A stretch of 33,067 nucleotides of DNA. It comes from Ruminococcus sp. (lineage in GTDB: Bacteria > Bacillota > Clostridia > Oscillospirales > Ruminococcaceae). The DNA lies in the NCBI GenBank assembly GCA_015066715.1, contig SVNU01000016.1, forward strand, positions 1 to 33,067, given 5' to 3'. Made by a program: the position numbers and the translations under genes. Positions 30,715 through 33,067 of this stretch are shown piece by piece (positions within the stretch are counted from its first letter, which is position 1; each line of letters opens with the position of its first letter). The notes under the pieces were generated by a model. It was not told the origin of the DNA, made no database searches, and saw only the letters and a program-made list of their open reading frames with translations.

Positions 30715-32688
30715 ATGAAAAAGAACAACGGACTTCGAAATCAAATAAAAAAACGTATTACAATTCTGGTAGCTGTGGGACTTATTGTTATGCTTTCTCT
30801 TGCAACGGTATGGTCAATGACTATTTATCAGAACCAGCGTAATCTGAAAATAGATGCTATGCTTCAGAACTGTACTGATTCGGTTGGTTCATGGATTGAT
30901 ACCAAGGCTGAAATGTCGCATCTCATATGTGATGAGATTATTGACAGAGAATATTACATATATAAGAATTCTCTTAAAAAGTATCTTGCTGACAAGCGTG
31001 CCGATGATGAAACAATACTTGATGTTTATGTGGGTTTTCCGGATGGTTCAACAGTATTCGGTGATGACTGGGAGCCTACTCCCGAAGAATATGACCCTAC
31101 AACAAGAGACTGGTATATCAAGGCACAGCAAGCCGGTGAAATGATAGTAACAGACCCTTATGCAGATGCCCAGACAAACATGCTTGTTGTTACAATTTCA
31201 GAGCCGATTATAGTTGATGATAAGTTTATTGCGGTATTTGCGTGTGATATTTATCTTGACAAAATCATTGAGGAAATCAAGGAACTTAAAATTGATGAGA
31301 ATGGTTATGCAATGCTGATTACAGCAGACGGAACAATTCTTGCACATGAAAATGAAAACTATCAGCTTAGTGCCGATGCAGACGGAAATGACATAAAAAC
31401 AAATATTACCGATGTTGTTTCCGATTATAAATCAGTACCCGACGGCGAGCAGCTGAGACTTTCAGATTATAATGGCAGCAATGCAATATATGTTGAAGAT
31501 ACTATTTCACTGACAGGCTGGAAGCTGATTTATTCATTTGATTATGTTGAATTTTTAAAACCGGGTGCTTTGCTGATTCTATTTTTCTGTGCAATGATAC
31601 TGGTATTCTGCGTAGTGTTCAGTATACTTATTGCGGCACTGCTGAAAAAACTGTTCAAGCCGCTTACAGTGGTTGCAGATGAATCACGTAATGTAGCAGA
31701 GGGAAATCTTGACTTCAGATTCAGTTATAATGCTGATGATGAAATAGGAAATCTTTGCAGAGCAATTGAAAACAACAATAATGTTGTAAGGGGATATATT
31801 GAAGATATTGGATGCAGACTTGACGGAATTTCACATGGTGATTTCAGTGTGCGTTCCGGTGTTGAATATATCGGTGACTATTCATCAATCAAAAAATCCC
31901 TTGATGATATTTCAAGTGCACTTGGCGTTGTATTCAAGGGAATTGACGAAGCATCAAATTCTGTTTCAAATGGCGCAGGCGAGCTTTCAAACGGTTCGAC
32001 AAGCCTTGCAGATACTGTTGCTCATGAAACCCAGCTTATTAACGATATGGCATCAAAAATTGATATGATTTCAGAAAAGATTGCCAATAACGTTACTTCA
32101 ACAGACAGAGCAAGAGGCTTTGTAAGAGATACATCAAGGGCAGTTGAACTCAGTAATACCCAGATGGAACAGCTTCTTGAAGCAATGAGAGATATTTCAA
32201 ATTCATCTGTTGAAATAAAGAAAATTATCAAGACGATTGATGATATTGCATTCCAGACAAATATTCTCGCCCTCAATGCCGCAGTTGAAGCGGCAAGAGC
32301 AGGCTCGGCAGGCAAGGGCTTTGCAGTAGTTGCTGACGAGGTCAGAAACCTTGCAGGCAAAAGTGCTGTTGCTTCTGAACAGACGGCAAAGCTTATTGAA
32401 CATTCTGTAGAGGTTATTGAAAAGGGTATGGAATTTGCCGATGAAACTTCCGAATCACTGCAGAGAGTTGTAAAGCAGACAAATGAGGTTGATGCTATTA
32501 TTGCGAAAATCAATGAGGAATCTCATGAACAGGAAGTGCATATTAATGATATTAATGAGAATATGAACCGTGTATCAGGACTTGTTACTTCTGCGGCTTC
32601 AACAGCAGAAGAAAGTGCGGCGGCTTCGACCGAGCTTCATAGTCAGGCGACAACATTCAGAGAAATGCTTGAAAAATTTGGTTTGTAA
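30715..32688 (+). CDS. Methyl-accepting chemotaxis protein with dCache-type sensor
   Basis: Transmembrane chemoreceptor of 657 residues. Span one at about 14-35; an extracellular sensor (about 40-278) of dCache_1 type with [34 protein letters not shown] and [13 protein letters not shown]; span two at about 283-308; a HAMP domain (about 308-360); and the signalling coiled coil (about 400-657). The highly conserved tip [20 protein letters not shown] starts near residue 508. There is no C-terminal CheR-docking pentapeptide. Start ATG 30715 has AGGGGG upstream. It is monocistronic; no che or flagellar genes are in the window. The ligand is unknown, though amino acids are common for such sensors. 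Confidence 0.94.
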   Translation: MKKNNGLRNQIKKRITILVAVGLIVMLSLATVWSMTIYQNQRNLKIDAMLQNCTDSVGSWIDTKAEMSHLICDEIIDREYYIYKNSLKKYLADKRADDETILDVYVGFPDGSTVFGDDWEPTPEEYDPTTRDWYIKAQQAGEMIVTDPYADAQTNMLVVTISEPIIVDDKFIAVFACDIYLDKIIEEIKELKIDENGYAMLITADGTILAHENENYQLSADADGNDIKTNITDVVSDYKSVPDGEQLRLSDYNGSNAIYVEDTISLTGWKLIYSFDYVEFLKPGALLILFFCAMILVFCVVFSILIAALLKKLFKPLTVVADESRNVAEGNLDFRFSYNADDEIGNLCRAIENNNNVVRGYIEDIGCRLDGISHGDFSVRSGVEYIGDYSSIKKSLDDISSALGVVFKGIDEASNSVSNGAGELSNGSTSLADTVAHETQLINDMASKIDMISEKIANNVTSTDRARGFVRDTSRAVELSNTQMEQLLEAMRDISNSSVEIKKIIKTIDDIAFQTNILALNAAVEAARAGSAGKGFAVVADEVRNLAGKSAVASEQTAKLIEHSVEVIEKGMEFADETSESLQRVVKQTNEVDAIIAKINEESHEQEVHINDINENMNRVSGLVTSAASTAEESAAASTELHSQATTFREMLEKFGL

Positions 32689-32693
32689 TTATT

Positions 32694-32727
32694 AAGGCTG
32701 TGCCGTGAGGTACAGCCTTTGATTTTT
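32694..32727 (+). terminator. Terminator of the chemoreceptor gene
   Basis: Stem AAGGCTGT/ACAGCCTT (32694-32701/32712-32719) extended by G-U and two G-C pairs, GTGA loop, then TTTGATTTTT. Confidence 0.85.
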
Positions 32728-32843
32728 AGGGGGATTTTGTTCATGCATTTATAAGTTCGGTCATTGACTGTACTATATAATTAATTAAGAGAGTAAAGTG
32801 GTTTTAAGAGATAAATATATATTTTTCTTTCTGTTTATATCCC

Positions 32844-32912
32844 TTACTTTTCTTGCTTGCACAAGAAAAGTAACAAAAGAATGCACAAACTTTCTTATAA
32901 AAAGAAAGTTTG
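32844..32912. repeat. Paired palindromes in gene-free right edge
   Basis: Two adjacent perfect inverted repeats: 12-bp arms 32844-32855/32862-32873 and 11-bp arms 32886-32896/32902-32912. They lie within about 340 gene-free bases at the right edge. They look like a small dispersed repeat or a remnant of one; no transposase is seen. A 77-codon minus-strand ORF crossing them is not supported. Confidence 0.5.
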
Positions 32913-33067
32913 AACAAAGAAAATAAAAACTTAAAATTGAAACCGAATTCAGACTGTTTCCCCGTAAAAGGCAGTGTCTGACTGATAATAAGCAAACTGT
33001 TGAAGATAGTATGCATAAAACGCAATTCTCCCCGCAAATTAAGCTATAGCTTGAGAAAGCTTGAAAT

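Noticed and set aside
32804-33037. 77-codon minus-strand ORF
   Set aside because: It is made largely of the two palindromes and low-complexity Phe/Lys-rich sequence, with no convincing ribosome binding site.

Overview
The window looks like a chromosomal segment of a low-GC, Gram-positive member of the Clostridia, most likely a Ruminococcus-type (Oscillospiraceae) anaerobe. The evidence is the two secreted leucine-rich-repeat proteins ending in type I dockerins (cellulosome-style), Firmicutes sporulation genes (spoIIGA-sigE), strong Shine-Dalgarno sequences, near-consensus sigma-A promoters with 17-bp spacers, and a CarD-type regulator. This is inferred from gene content; no rRNA is present to prove it.

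Layout. 1-1900: a short-form polyprenyl-phosphate sugar-1-phosphate transferase (-) diverges from a CarD-family regulator (+). 1900-2280: a gene-free, hairpin-rich segment resembling a dispersed intergenic repeat. 2283-3783: a two-gene ABC-2 exporter (-). 3860-5004: rplJ-rplL (-) with a consensus promoter and a recognisable L10-type attenuator leader. 5008-10372: a cell-envelope cluster (-): PucR/CdaR-like regulator, ftsE, ftsX, coiled-coil M23 hydrolase, S41 processing protease. 10585-14754: ddl, murI, DUF1934, argS (-). 14983-17459: rpmG-secE-nusG-rplK-rplA (+). 17479-19566: first LRR-dockerin protein. 19629-23133: 1-phosphofructokinase, tRNA-Glu and tRNA-Lys, a cNMP-binding-domain protein and a MepA-like MATE exporter with a probable guanidine-IV-type riboswitch (all -). 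23143-26307: FHA protein, SEDS glycosyltransferase and class B PBP operon (+). 26334-28899: second LRR-dockerin protein. 29017-30574: spoIIGA-sigE. 30656-32727: methyl-accepting chemotaxis protein. The last ~340 bases are gene-free palindromic sequence.

How it works together. Much of the window serves peptidoglycan: Ddl and MurI supply D-amino acid precursors, the SEDS/PBP pair polymerises and cross-links, and FtsEX with the M23 hydrolase opens the wall in step with division. The ribosomal genes carry the most informative non-coding signals. The usual rplKAJL cluster is split into two oppositely oriented operons about 10 kb apart. rplJL keeps an L10 leader, and both rplK and rplA are preceded by related RNA elements; the rplA one closely resembles the L1-binding stalk of 23S rRNA. 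Other regulatory signals are a 33-bp dyad upstream of the PucR-like gene, an 11-bp inverted repeat at the start of the cNMP-binding gene, and Spo0A-box-like sites upstream of spoIIGA. I did not see an obviously new multi-gene system; the most interesting material is regulatory RNA and DNA.
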